Of a stretch of DNA of 64,000 nt, positions 1 through 10,505 are shown in pieces. The translations under genes were made by a program, and so were the position numbers. Under the pieces are notes generated by a model. That model ran no database searches. It was not told the DNA's origin and saw nothing but the letters and a program-made list of their open reading frames with translations. Each line of letters begins with the position of its first letter. The first letter of the stretch is position 1. The stretch comes from Ligustrum vulgare (Eukaryota; Streptophyta; Magnoliopsida; Lamiales; Oleaceae), in NCBI GenBank assembly GCA_963555705.1, contig OY743180.1:40890129-40954128 (forward strand), in the 5' to 3' direction.

Positions 1-1800
1 TAGAATTTGAATATAAAATTATATGCATAAAAGAATGCAACCGGTACACTTTTAAATGATGAATTAATAATAATAATATAATTAAAAAAGTATTGCTTTA
101 TGAAAGTTATTATAATAATTAAAATAGCATTGAAAAGAACATAACTTAATTATGTTATGTAAATAATATAACTAAAAATTTAAATTTGTAAAATAGTATT
201 AAAAAGTAACATAATTAAAATTGTATTTTTTTTAATTAATAATAATGCTACTGTAATAAATAATAAAACATAATTTTAAAGAACGTAATTTAATTATGTA
301 ATTAAAAAAGAATATAACTAAATATGTGTATATATTGTTTTAATTAATTACGTGTTATGCTAATAATAAAATAGTATTGGAAATAATGTAATTAAAAATG
401 TATAATTTTTACCAAAGCTAAAATAATTAATCATTATTGAAGATAACATAATTGTTAGAGAATTTATAAGTAAATTAAAACAGTATTAAAAAGCATATAT
501 AACATAATTACAAACGTGTATTGTTTTACCCGATAATAAAACAGTATTAAAAATGTATAAAACAAATTAGGGTTTTTTCTTTCGAAAAACTACTTTAGAG
601 CGTCTGGACATACAAATGCATGTTGGTATCCTCAATGTTCTTTGTATTGAGACAATTTTTTTTTCTTTTTTACCGTTCTATGTTTAATACACTTATACCA
701 TTTATATATCTTGAAATTAAGCTTTTCTTCTGAAATAGCAACAGATTAATTTATACCTAGAAAGAATTATTTTTTTCAGCTTCAATACAATTCCATTGAA
801 GAGAGATTCATACCAATCAAAAAGTAGTTTTTTATACTAACATTAGTCTCCAGATCCTGGAAAAAGCGGTTGGATTTGTAATTTTGAACCTGTACAGTTC
901 AATCCTCCATTCTTTGATTATTTGATATCACACTTCTTTGATTTTTTGATACCACACCTATGATCTCCACCTACAAAAACATGTAAATAAATAAGAAATA
1001 ATGTTCATGCGATGTGCTGTTTAAATGAAAGATATACTTCATAGTGATAACAAAACATAATGCCTAATAATTTTTAGACTAAGAAAGAATCATGCGTTTT
1101 GCTTAACATATATTTATCTATTAAGAAATTCTTTCAAATGTAAATTTATCTTTTTCTTCTTACATGTTTTTCTTTCTTTTCTTCCACTTTATAGCATGCT
1201 TCAATGCTCAATTTCCTTGGTATACCCAACATGAGTTAATAAACTCACATAATACATTCAACGTTCTGCTGAGTGAATGAGATTATTTATAGAAACACGC
1301 AATTTTGTTTGAAAAACTAATAATTAGTTTGTTTGAAAATAAATCTATTTAAGAAACTAATTATACTAGAGAAATGTAGAAAATATAAATCTTAAAAAGG
1401 AGACATATCAGTTTCCTATCTCACAAAAAACTAAATAATCAAAAAAAAAAAAAAAAAAAAATTATTGTCAATGTACAAGACAAATGATTTTTTAAGATAT
1501 TGTGGATTCTGTAAAATTCAAAGTAACCAATAATTATTTGTAGATTTGAGAGAATAAATTGTACTTTCCTTGATCTACTCTTATTCTACAAAGAAAACAT
1601 GCAAAGAATAAAATCTCTTTTACAAACGTGGTATGTAAAGAAGTCTTTCAAATTTTTTTGATTAATGGTTTGTGTGTTTTGTAATCCTTTAACGACAATT
1701 ATAAATGATTGCCGTCTTTTTTGGGCAATTATTATCATTTTCTATTATTATCACATTTTTTTTCATTTTTTTAAATTTCATATTTAATTAGTAATCATTT
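1..1800. other. AT-rich noncoding sequence
   Basis: No open frame of note and no recognisable domain on either strand. The stretch is very AT-rich with many short TAAT/ATAA runs and a poly(A) tract of about 21 bases near 1441-1461. It precedes the Helitron 3' terminus at 1807-1836 and could be the body of that element, but I could not find a Helitron 5' end, so this is only a possibility. Confidence 0.5.
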
Positions 1801-1806
1801 ACATGT

Positions 1807-1836
1807 CCCGTGCATCGCACGAGGGCAAATACTAGT
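1807..1836 (+). mobile_element. Helitron 3' terminus (hairpin plus CTAG-T)
   Basis: Positions 1807-1825 read CCCGTGC-ATC-GCACG(A)GGG, a short GC-rich stem-loop with one bulged base, in otherwise AT-rich DNA. Nine bases later the sequence reads CTAG followed by T (1832-1836). A hairpin about 10 bases before a CTRR end, with insertion ahead of a T, is the hallmark of plant Helitron 3' ends, and this CCCGTGC/GCACGGG hairpin is common in plant non-autonomous Helitrons. The 5' TC end was not found, so element length is unknown and no RepHel protein is visible. Confidence 0.6.
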
Positions 1837-2214
1837 ACTCATTATAACATATATTACAATTTTTTTTTTATGTTTTTGAGATTTCTGTAATTAAATCACC
1901 CGAAAGTATATCTATACATTCATCGTACTTTAAAAAAAAATCTATTTTTATCAGTAACTATAACATACTTTTTTGAGTTAAAAATAGAAAAAATTCATTG
2001 AAAGCATAAACATGTTCTCTGAATTGTTCAAAGGATGTGATTATAAACGAAATAGTATTACCCAACAGAGGGTTAAAAGATAATTATTTGAATTAAGAAT
2101 AGAAAAAAATTATTAAACGCATAAACGTATTTTTTGAATTGTTCAATGGAATTATAACGGGAAATGAAAATTGATGAGACAATATTGTAAAAGTAAATTA
2201 AAACGCAAAACCTT

Positions 2215-2553
2215 GAAATGATAGGTGATTCGGGGTAAGATTATGCCAAAAAAAAAAGGTCCTAAATAGGAAGCAACCTAAAACGATAGGTCATTATTTG
2301 ACTATTTACTCAAAACAATATGTCCTTAATTAGATAGGTCCTTAATAGGCAGCAACCTAAAATGATAGGTCCTTAATAGCTACCTAAAATGATAGGTCCT
2401 TATTTGGCTATTTACTTGAAAAAAAGTTAACGGTGATGGACGGAAGTCCTTATCCGGCAAAGAAAGATGATTCGAGGTCTAATCTTGCAAAAAAAAAATA
2501 TGATAGGTCCTTAATAGGCAGCGACCTAAAATGATAGGTCCTTATTTGACTAT
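2215..2553. repeat. Composite direct repeat built on GATAGGTCCTTA
   Basis: The phrase GATAGGTCCTTA, usually followed by ATAGGCAGC then ACCTAAAATGATAGGTC, recurs several times. At a higher level, a block of about 80 bases starting GATTCGGGGTAAGATT near 2227 and ending TGACTATTTACTC is repeated near 2470-2551, giving a period of about 245 bases. There is no coding potential. It probably belongs to a transposable element or an old tandem duplication. Confidence 0.6.
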
Positions 2554-2941
2554 TTACTCTTTAATTATTGATCTAATTATTATTTTGATATTGTCAGGTG
2601 GATGTTGGACGTGATGGTGAATTTTTGTAATGATGAGTTGGAAAATGTGCTCCATTGCTTGACTAAAACCTCGATGCATATCACTTTAGTAATTTAGTCC
2701 ATATATTGAGATTGATGACTGGTAATTTTATTCCAGGTCTGGTTTCTGGTTTGTGGCAAAATAAGTGCTAGATTACTATTATTTTAGAGCGCAATTATTA
2801 TTCCTGATTCAATGCTATTAGATTTATCGATATGATGGTGTCATGCAAATTTTTTTTTTTTTTGAAATGCAGTTGTCAACAAATCCCTTGTTTTATTCCC
2901 ATCCGATTTAATCTTTTTATTAGTGCATAGAGAAGTCATAA

Positions 2942-2943
<2 letters not shown>

Positions 2944-2993
<50 letters not shown>
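2944..2993. repeat. (TA)n microsatellite
   Basis: About 24 uninterrupted TA dinucleotides. A simple sequence repeat, likely length-variable between individuals. Confidence 0.95.
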
Positions 2994-2995
<2 letters not shown>

Positions 2996-3473
2996 AGCTG
3001 ACTTGGTTTTAAAATTATTGTTATATCCAATCTATCCTACATCCAGCGTATTTCTTAATTATCAGTTTAGTCATTGTGCTAACATCAATAGCAGTAGGGG
3101 GAAGTAATGTATTGGTTCTGATTATCTTTTTTGAAAAGAAAATATAGGTTTATGGTGTTTCTCTAGAGCTTGTTAATTTTAGAAGTGTAAGGTCTTAGTG
3201 GTTCAAGCAGTGAGAATTGAGAAGTATATGTAATAGGGACATGCCGACGTATTTTACATGCAGCTACATTTAATGATGCTCGTGGCACAGTCACATGAGT
3301 TCTCAGCAAAGTCACATTCATCAAAGTTATATAAAAGGGAGATTTGTAAGAAAAATTAATATGTTACAAATAGAAAATTAAGTTAAATGAGTACCAAATG
3401 AAAACGAGTTTTAAATTAGCTAAACTATAACAAGTCCATCTTTCATAAAGCAAGAGGCACGCAAAATTTTATT
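2994..3473. other. Noncoding AT-rich sequence
   Basis: No open frame, repeat boundary or motif that I can name. Confidence 0.4.
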
Positions 3474-3701
3474 TCAGAAGACAAAATGTACAAAGAAGTT
3501 CATCTCCATCAGTATGCAGCTCAACTGATTTGCTGCTCCTACCGCATGCTGGTTGTAATGGTTCTTCTCTTTCTTCTTAGTAGCAGCGAGTTTTGTAATC
3601 CTTGCAACGGCTTCTACAATAGCATCCCTAGTAGCAACATCCATCTGTTTGCTTGATTTCTTCTTCTTAGAAGATGCCAACTTCTTCAGACACTCCTTCA
3701 C
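3474..3701 (-). pseudogene. Lysine-rich gene fragment, possibly carried by the CACTA element
   Basis: Minus-strand open frame of 75 codons. The first ~20 residues are lysine-rich (KKLASSKKKKSSK), followed by a helical stretch (DAIVEAVARITKLAATKKKE) with alanine-rich periodicity, which suggests a real exon rather than noise. Upstream in the reading direction the sequence continues in other frames with stops, so it looks like the end of a broken or spliced gene. I do not recognise the family. It lies about 1.4 kb inside the CACTA terminus at 5072, so it may be element-encoded or a captured host fragment. Confidence 0.3.
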
Positions 3702-4173
3702 ATCAACAGTAGATGTATCGTCTTATCCCTGTTTGGTTCTAGCAACTCCTCTCGACCATTAGAAACATTCGAGCAGTTGGCTTAATCATTGTGTTCCTTA
3801 CCCTCCTTTGGAATCTTATCCCATTTTTTTTCTTCTTGTTTGCACTTTAGATTTTGAACCTAGATAAAATACAATGTGAATATATTATTACTCCAGAATA
3901 AAAAGCCAACAAAATATACAATTTGATACCAAAAACCTAACCACCAAAAATTGTATTTAAATGGGAAAGTAAGTTTATTTCTTCACCTAAACCATCTCGT
4001 TTCAAGATAAAAACAAAGTTTCAATAAAGATTCACTCACTTAGAAATATTACTCTAGTTCAGGCATAAATTAATACAAAGAAAGTTACTGAAAACAAAAT
4101 GGCAGTTTATCTTACAATTATTAACTTAATAACTAATTAAAAGAGAAAATTTTAAAAATCGTATATTGTATCG

Positions 4174-4579
4174 CTAGTAGAACTTCTGCTTGAAGTAGTT
4201 GACAAGATCGGAGTGGGAGGCCATATTGGGTGGAATGAAGATGTGACCAGTAGTCTGTCCGTCGATGGTTGTCATTGTAGTCTTACGTCACCGACGCTAT
4301 TTTTTTCAACTTCTGTGGATCCTCTCCTTCTCCTCCTTCTATCTATATTGTCAAACAACACCAATTAATTTACTTAAACCATCTAGGCCCTACCGGAAGA
4401 TCCCACAACATGTATTCAAGGTGCGTATGTGTGTAACTGTGTGAACCGAGTGCGGTGTGTGTGAAATTCATGTGTGTATGCATTTGAGGGGGTGCGTGAT
4501 TGAGTGAGGGAGGAGGGAAAAGGAAAGACAGGCTTATGGTGTAGTGGTCAGCAGTTGTGGAGGAACCAGAGTTGGACAT
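4174..4579 (-). other. Short minus-strand frames inside the CACTA end
   Basis: Two short frames: 4370-4579 (69 codons, starting MSNSGSSTTAD) and 4174-4275 (33 codons, starting MTTIDGQTTG and ending in KQKFY). A GT-rich sequence at the end of the first could be a splice donor. Together with 3474-3701 they could be exons of one gene transcribed inward from the CACTA terminus, but I recognise no transposase motif. It is equally possible they are chance frames. Confidence 0.2.
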
Positions 4580-4680
4580 GCGAGGGTTGGAGTTGCTACT
4601 TTGTGAAGGTGAGGAAGAGAGTAAGTCGGTATGGGGTGTTTAGGTTAAGTTTAATGTTTAAATTTTGTAAATTATAAATT

Positions 4681-5072
4681 AAGTACAAAAATTTCTGTAA
4701 TTTGAGAGACAAGTCTTTTGCAACACTCAATCTGCATTGAAAAAGATAGTCTTTTGCAATGCGCGTTGAACATTGCAAAATATAGTCTTTTGCAAGCGTA
4801 AATGCGTGTTGCAATAGACTCTCTTTTACAACACGCAATTGTGCGTTGCAAAAGACTATCTATTGCAAGGCGCATTACAAAAGGTTGAATTTTTTTCAAT
4901 ATTCACTACGCATCGCAAAAGACAAGTATTAGCAACATTCATGCTAAATCTTAAATATTAATATCAAAGGTAACATGCAACTACTGAATGTTGCGGTAGA
5001 CCCTCTTTTAACAACATTCAATCAATGAATGTTGCATTTTACATGTTGCCAAAGGTCTTTTTTGTTGTAGTA
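4681..5072 (-). mobile_element. CACTA (En/Spm) transposon terminus with subterminal repeats
   Basis: Read on the minus strand from 5072, the end is TACTACAACAAAAAAGACC, one base away from the canonical CACTACAACAAAA terminus. Over the next ~390 bases a motif of the type GTTGCAAAAGAC recurs in both orientations at least ten times (for example near 4715, 4755, 4785, 4850 and 4905). Short inverted and direct subterminal repeats of this kind are where CACTA transposase binds. Sequence matching the neighbouring copia LTR resumes at 5072, so the CACTA landed inside that LTR. The other terminus is not seen in 1-4680; it is either outside the window or lost. Confidence 0.75.
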
Positions 5073-5654
5073 AACATAAATCTCAATAGACTTGTAGAAA
5101 ATTAAAAGATCAACATAAAGATTTTTGACCAAAACCATAGAGGTTTGGTTATAAACCTACTCCCCTGTTGAGCATCCACTGTAAGTGGACAACTGCTCGA
5201 TATTGAACTGTAAAGGCCAGTAGTGGCAATAAGATATACAATCGTTCAAATACAGAAAGATTCAAGCCAAACTTATCTTTCTAGCCTTTCAGGTCTACTT
5301 CTCAAGTTACCGTTCATGCAGAAACATCCCAACCAACATCAAAAATCAGCAATCATATATTTCTTGATCTTCAAAAAGAAAGAAGAGAGCAGAAGTAGAA
5401 ACTAAAAAAACCAAAGAGTTTTCTCAAAATCTTAGGAAATGAAAATTGAATTGCCAAGAATGACCGTTCACTCCTCCAGGGTAAAGCCAAGAAGAGTCCA
5501 GAAGATGTCTCATCAGACAGCCTAAATAGACGCGTCAACCATCCAACCAATGTCTTAAACTTAAACAGGCGCATTCCACAAATGCGACATAAGCAGATTT
5601 TAGGAGCACACTTGCACACGTGCACAACACAGTATCTCCACATTTCTACCAACA
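5072..5654 (-). repeat. 3' LTR of the old minus-strand copia (truncated)
   Basis: Matches 20554-21128 along its length, for example CCCCTGTTGAGCAT, CAAACTTATCTTTCTAGC and AGCAGATTTTAGGAGCACAC in both. Read on the minus strand it begins TGTTGGTAGAAATG at 5654. About 45 bases of its far end are missing because the CACTA terminus abuts at 5072. Confidence 0.8.
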
Positions 5655-5769
5655 ATCGGCCAACATATATTGCATATCAAGCTTCACGAGCACTTAATAG
5701 TTCAATGTGCTCAAGTTCATGTGACATTTAGAAAGTATCAATGGATAATAAATTTAAGCAATTTTTGAA

Positions 5770-6484
5770 TTCACTAAAATTTATCACTTTGGTTCCCATA
5801 TGAGAAGGATTGTGTTGAGTGGGAATTTTATGAATGTTCAATATCCCTTTAGATATAATCACGTATAAAATGATATTTAACATCAATGTGTTTAGTTCTA
5901 TCATGAAACATAGGATTTCTTCTTAAATGAATTGCACTTTGGTTATCGGAAAACAAAGTTGCATTTTATTAACAAAGCCGAGTTCATTCAATAAATCACT
6001 CGACCATAAACCTTCTTTTATAGCATCAGTTGTAACAATATATTCAGCATCAGTAGAAGAAAGGGCAACAATTTTCTGTAATTGAAATTTTCAACTAATA
6101 ACAGTTTACACAGAGTAAAGAAATATGCAAATGTAGATTCTCTATTATCCCTGTTCCCAGAAAAGTCAGAGCCACATAACAAGTTAGAGTAATATCACAT
6201 TCTTTTCTTCTAAACACTAATCCCAAATTAGATTTGCATTTAAGATATTTATTTAACCATTTTAAGGCTTCCCAATATTCCTCCCTAGGGTTTTCCATAA
6301 ACCCACTAAGAATGCTAATACTATGTGCAAGATCAAGTCGAGTGTATAACATCAAATACATAATAGAACCAATCACATTTGCATAAGGTATTTTTGACAC
6401 TTTATCAAATTCTTCTCCTGTTTTAGTAACAAAAATCAGAGGACATTTTGAAATGAATTGCAATAGGTAAAGAAACAGATTCAC
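5770..6484 (-). pseudogene. Copia RNase H and C-terminal reverse transcriptase remnant
   Basis: Minus-strand reading gives KIPYANVIGSIMYLMLYTRL, the conserved copia segment after reverse transcriptase, then a run ending in NLGLVFRRKE. Further left, in shifted frames, come the RNase H features: an ALSSTEAEY-like stretch near 6030-6070 and the DNQSAI-like and RTKHID-like motifs near 5880-5960. One frame is open for 129 codons (6095-6484). Elsewhere stops and frameshifts break it, so no functional enzyme is expected. Confidence 0.75.
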
Positions 6485-7110
6485 AGTCTAACTTGCCAAA
6501 CTTTTTCAGAATCTTATTCACCTAATTTCGTTGATTTAGAAATAAAGTACCATTTTTCTTATCTCTCACAATCTGCATGCCAAGAATCTTCTTGGCCGAG
6601 CCAAGATCTTTCATTTTGAACTTAGATTTGATTTTTTCTTTTATGACAATTATATCATATTTGTTTCTACTAACATATGACCAACATATAAAAGCAAGTA
6701 TAAGGCATTTAAACTACCATTTTTCTTTACAGTATAAGCAAATATCATATTTGCTTCTTTCAAAACCAAGTTGCAAGATAAAAAAATCAAATCTTTTATA
6801 CCATTGTCTTGGAGTTTGTTTAAGACTATATAAAGATTTTTTAAGCAAGCAAACAAATTTATCATAATCACTATTAATGAAACCTAAAGGATGTTTCATG
6901 TAAATTTTCTCTTCTAATTCACCATATAAGAAAGTAGTCTTAACATCTAATTGGTATAGTTCCCAACTCAAATGAGTAACTAAGGCTAGAATGACTCTAA
7001 TGGTAGTATATTTAACTACAGGTAAAATTTTTTTATTGTAGTCAACGCCCTCTTTTTGTGTGAACTCCTTAGCAACTACCCTCACTTTACATCTTCCATT
7101 GTTCTTCTCT
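6485..7110 (-). pseudogene. Copia reverse transcriptase remnant, catalytic motif lost
   Basis: The 123-codon minus frame 6714-7085 contains the copia RT landmarks VAKEFTQKEGVDY, LDVKTTFLYGELEEKIYM and SLYSLKQTPRQWYKRFD. The YVDD catalytic box falls about 6671-6690 in another frame and reads YVGHM, so both catalytic aspartates are replaced. Together with the frameshift this shows a dead polymerase. It continues leftward into the 5770-6484 segment. Confidence 0.8.
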
Positions 7111-7477
7111 CCTCCCCCTTCTTTTATTTTGAATACCAGTCAACAAGTTTTTTTTTTTTTTTTTTTTTTAATCTTTTGGTTTATTAACCAATACCTAATT
7201 TTCTTTTATAATCAAGGAAGACATTTTATCTTCCAAGCTTCTACCTATCTAGGTCTATTTTCAAAATCATCTTGATAGGTAAATAGTGAAACAACGTCAA
7301 CATGTTTGGTAGGGGTTCTGATATATCTCCTTTATATATCTCTTGTGAGTAATCATCAAGGGCTAAGGTCTCAGTTTCAAAATGGTCATTAGATTCAATT
7401 TCCTGATTAGTTTCAGTCCCAACTAAAGGTTCACCACTTCCCTGACCAATTTCCCCATGTTCAATGTGAGTACTATC
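7111..7477 (-). pseudogene. Degraded integrase-RT linker with poly(T) tract
   Basis: This lies between the copia integrase C-terminus (7478 onward) and reverse transcriptase. It holds a run of about 20 T residues near 7149-7169 and no continuous frame. In copia elements this stretch is the poorly conserved linker, so its lack of signature is expected. Confidence 0.5.
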
Positions 7478-8234
7478 CTATTCTATATGAGAAGTCTCCA
7501 CCTCAATTTGAACATCATTTTTAGTTAAGTTTCTCTCAATCCCCTCCAAATAAGGCGTCATAGATTCATTAAAGATGATAACCCTATAACCTTTTTCTTC
7601 CTTAAACCAAAGTCTATAACCCTTTGCATTCTCACCATACCCTAAGAAAACACATTTGAAGGACCTATGTTCAAGTATGCCTATGTTTTGATGCACATAA
7701 GCAACACAACCAAATATTTTTATATGAGAATAATGAACAGATTTTTAAGACCAAACAAATTCAGGAACATTATAATTTAAAGAACTAGTAGGACTTTTGT
7801 TAACAAGATATGTAAAAGTTTTAATAGCTTCAACCCAAAACAGTTTAGGTAAGCCAGAAATTAGAAACATTCATCTAACTTTGTTTAATAAAGTCCTATT
7901 CATTCTTTTAACAATCTCATTTTGTTGAGGTGTATAGGTGAAAGTTCTAAGTCTTAAAATGCCACGCAGTTTACAGAAATCATTGAATTCATAATTGCAA
8001 AATTCTAGTCCATTATCAATCCTTAAGGTTTTAGTTTTGTGATCAGAAAGGTTCTCAATTTGAGATTTTCAATCTTTGAAAATAGTAAAGTTACATCTTT
8101 AGTTATTAAAAGAAATGCCCAATTTTTTCTAGAGATGTCATCAATGATCCATAAGTAATATCTAAAACCATAATGAGTAATCACAGAAGTAGGACCCCAA
8201 AATCAGCATTCAGTATTCAAGAATTTATTTAGAC
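7478..8234 (-). pseudogene. Copia integrase core remnant
   Basis: Minus-strand reading in several frames shows integrase landmarks: a DNGLEF-like segment near 8000-8020 corresponding to the second catalytic aspartate (RSDNGxEF), YTPQQNEIVKRMNRTLL near 7890-7940 (which keeps the region of the catalytic glutamate), and LEHRSFKCVFLGYGENAKGY near 7610-7680, the conserved post-integrase box. The 72-codon frame 7478-7696 covers that last part. Stops and frameshifts separate the pieces. Confidence 0.75.
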
Positions 8235-8653
8235 TTATGAATTCCAAGCAAAAAAAGACACCTTGACCTTTTTACCAATAACACATTGTTCACAAGAAGA
8301 TAAATCACCAAGATTTTGTAAAGATTTAAATATGTTCTTTCCAATATGGCCAAGCCTTTCATACCATAATTTTGCAAGGGTAAATTTTTCATTTAAAATA
8401 GCACCAGTTTCACCCAAAAGAGGTTTTGTTTCAGGAAAATAAAGACCATGTCTCTTTGGGTTGTTTATGACTAAGTCACTTCTCGTAAGAATTTTAATGT
8501 AACCCTGACTCATGTTAATGTTAAACTCCATATCATCTAATATGCTTAGAGAAACTAAGTTTCTTTTAGACTAAGGCACATATCTCTCTTTTAGAATCAG
8601 GATATTACCATTTTCAGGTAGTAGTTTAATGGTTCCTATACCATTAACATTGC
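8235..8653 (-). pseudogene. Copia gag-pre-integrase zinc region remnant
   Basis: The 98-codon minus frame 8235-8531 has the HHCC-type arrangement LWYERLGHIGKNIFKSLQ followed by SSCEQCVIGKKVKVSF, the copia integrase N-terminal zinc-binding region. Upstream (8532-8653) the reading IGTIKLLPENGNILILKERY corresponds to the segment after protease. At 8653 the solo LTR interrupts it, and the preceding part continues at 10336. Confidence 0.75.
8649..8653. other. Target site duplication ATTGC, left copy
   Basis: ATTGC occurs directly before the TGTTATCCC start of the solo LTR and again at 10336-10340 directly after its ...TCAACA end. Confidence 0.85.
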
Positions 8654-9005
8654 TGTTATCCCAAGAGTAAACTAACCAAGAGGGGGGTAAATTGGTTTAT
8701 AAAATTTTTTCGATAAATAATATCAAACTTAAAAATCAATAGGTATAAGTATGAGCACTTAGTGTTGCAAGTAACTTAACTATCAATGTAGTGTGCTATA
8801 AATGTGTAAACTTAATTGATAAAGCAAGTATAGCACTAATATAGTGTTGCACAATATAAATTGATAGAATAGAGTAAGTGCAATGTAAGTAAGTAAAAGG
8901 GATAAGAGAATGCAAACGCGATTTAAGGAGGTTCAATCAACCAACGTGATCTACGTCCCCCGTTACTAAGCTCTCCGTCACGAGTAAGGTCAAATCCACT
9001 ATATT

Positions 9006-9100
9006 GGTAACTTACAACAAAGAGTACCAAATCCTTAAGTGACTTACAACAAGGAGCACTTATCCTTAGGTGACTTACAACAAGGAGCACCTACCCTTAA
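9006..9100. repeat. Tandem ~30-bp repeats inside the solo LTR
   Basis: Three tandem units containing GTGACTTACAACAAGGAGCAC (first unit GTAACTTACAACAAAGAGTAC). Confidence 0.8.
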
Positions 9101-9783
9101 CCAACAATCGAGTTTTCACAAGGCTCTCGAAACCACAAGATATAATGAATTAAATTTACAATTGAAATAACTCTCTTGACAAATGATATACTCAAATTAA
9201 GTACCGAGAGAGTTAGGCTAACACTTCAATAGATAGAAATGAATTAAGCTTGAGTGTTAGAGAAAAACTTTGATGCAAATGATAATGAAAAGTTCAATGC
9301 AATCAAATAAAGTTTTTCAAATAATCTCTTGTTAAAATATTGAATCAAATTAAGTACCAAGAGATGCCACACTTGAATAATTAACAAAAAGTTAAGCTCA
9401 AAGTGTTTAGGCAATGAAACTTTGATTAATCAAATGATAATGAAAAATGTAGCACAAATAATTAAAGTTCCTTAATTGGAATTTATCTCTTTTAAAAGAT
9501 TAACACAAGTTTAGAATAAAGAGAGACTTACACTTCAATTCCAATGTGGTGTGAAGATGTTGAAGAAGTTTAAACAATATAAAACCAAGAATCTTCACAA
9601 AACTTTATTCCAAAAACTTTGATGAATTTTGATAAAACAAAGTTGGATCAATCAAAGTATTCTAATAAAGATAGATAAATATAAATCAAGTAATAACAAT
9701 GAATTTTTCACAAGAAAGCTTCTCTAAAATGAATGCAAGAGAGAAGGCTATTTATAGAGCAAATTTTGCACATACAGTCTTTT

Positions 9784-9900
9784 GCGGTCGACCTATCCTG
9801 CCATGCGGTCGACCTCAATATAGCCGTTGGAGTTCAAAAATAGGCAGTGCGGTCGACCTGAAAAAATTTTCGGTCCACCTCATAGATTTGCGGTCGACCT
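9784..9900. repeat. Five copies of GCGGTCGACCT in the solo LTR
   Basis: GCGGTCGACCT occurs at 9784, 9805, 9849 and 9890, with a one-base variant (CGGTCCACCT) at about 9870. The core GGTCGACC is palindromic. A related GGTCGACTTCCTG motif sits in the copia LTR at about 45740. These could be short regulatory repeats of the LTR promoter, but no function is established here. Confidence 0.75.
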
Positions 9901-10335
9901 GAAAAATCAGGATTTCAAAATTTTGATTTTTCAAGGTTTTCTGATCAAAGTTGATTTTGAAAAAAATATTTTAATGTCTTTAAAAATGGTACTTGAGCTT
10001 TATGAAGTGCATTGCCAACTATTGATGCATTAACCTTACATAAGATTGAAAAGCAATTTGTAAATGCTCAATTCTTTGTAGGCTTCATTGCTTGGTCTTC
10101 ATGCTTTCCGACTTGAAATTTGATCTTGAATATCTTCGATTCTTTCTTGATCTTCTTTGCGTCTCATGTGCTTGATCACATAGTTTTGATTTATATCTTT
10201 GATAGACGATTTGAACATTGAATACTTTGAATATTTATCATTATATGAAACACTTGAAGCACACTTGTTAGCAACACAATATATTCTTGTTTGTTATGAT
10301 CAAAACAATAAGGTCAAGTTGACCATAGGTCAACA

Positions 10336-10505
10336 ATTGCTGGTCATATTATTTCCCATTATACTTGTTCCCCACTAGTTCTTTTAAAATTCAGAAACCA
10401 GTTTTTATTAGGACACATATGAAAGGAATAACTAGAGTCAAGAATCTACTCCCTTCCTAACCTCTTATCCACATTAACTAAAACAACACCATCAATTTGA
10501 TGCAG
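10336..10505 (-). pseudogene. Copia protease-region remnant
   Basis: Minus-strand reading shows ILDSSYSFHMCPNKNWF near 10380-10450, equivalent to the copia protease segment WILDSGCSFHM with the glycine of the DSG active-site triad changed. A stop precedes it. The text continues into gag at 10506 on one side and, beyond the solo LTR, into 8653 on the other. Confidence 0.7.

Larger units (their letters stand above)
8654..10335 (+). mobile_element. Solo LTR (1682 bp), SIRE-like copia type
   Basis: It starts TGTTATCCCAAGAG and ends GGTCAACA, with TGTT/AACA inverted ends, and is flanked by the 5-bp duplication ATTGC. It interrupts the protease/integrase region of the minus-strand copia, whose reading resumes on each side. 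No primer site, polypurine tract or coding region is present, so it is a solo LTR left by recombination. Orientation + is inferred from the AAGAGGGGGGTAAATTGG stretch near its start, which I associate with the 5' end of SIRE-type LTRs; the family call is tentative. Confidence 0.85.
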
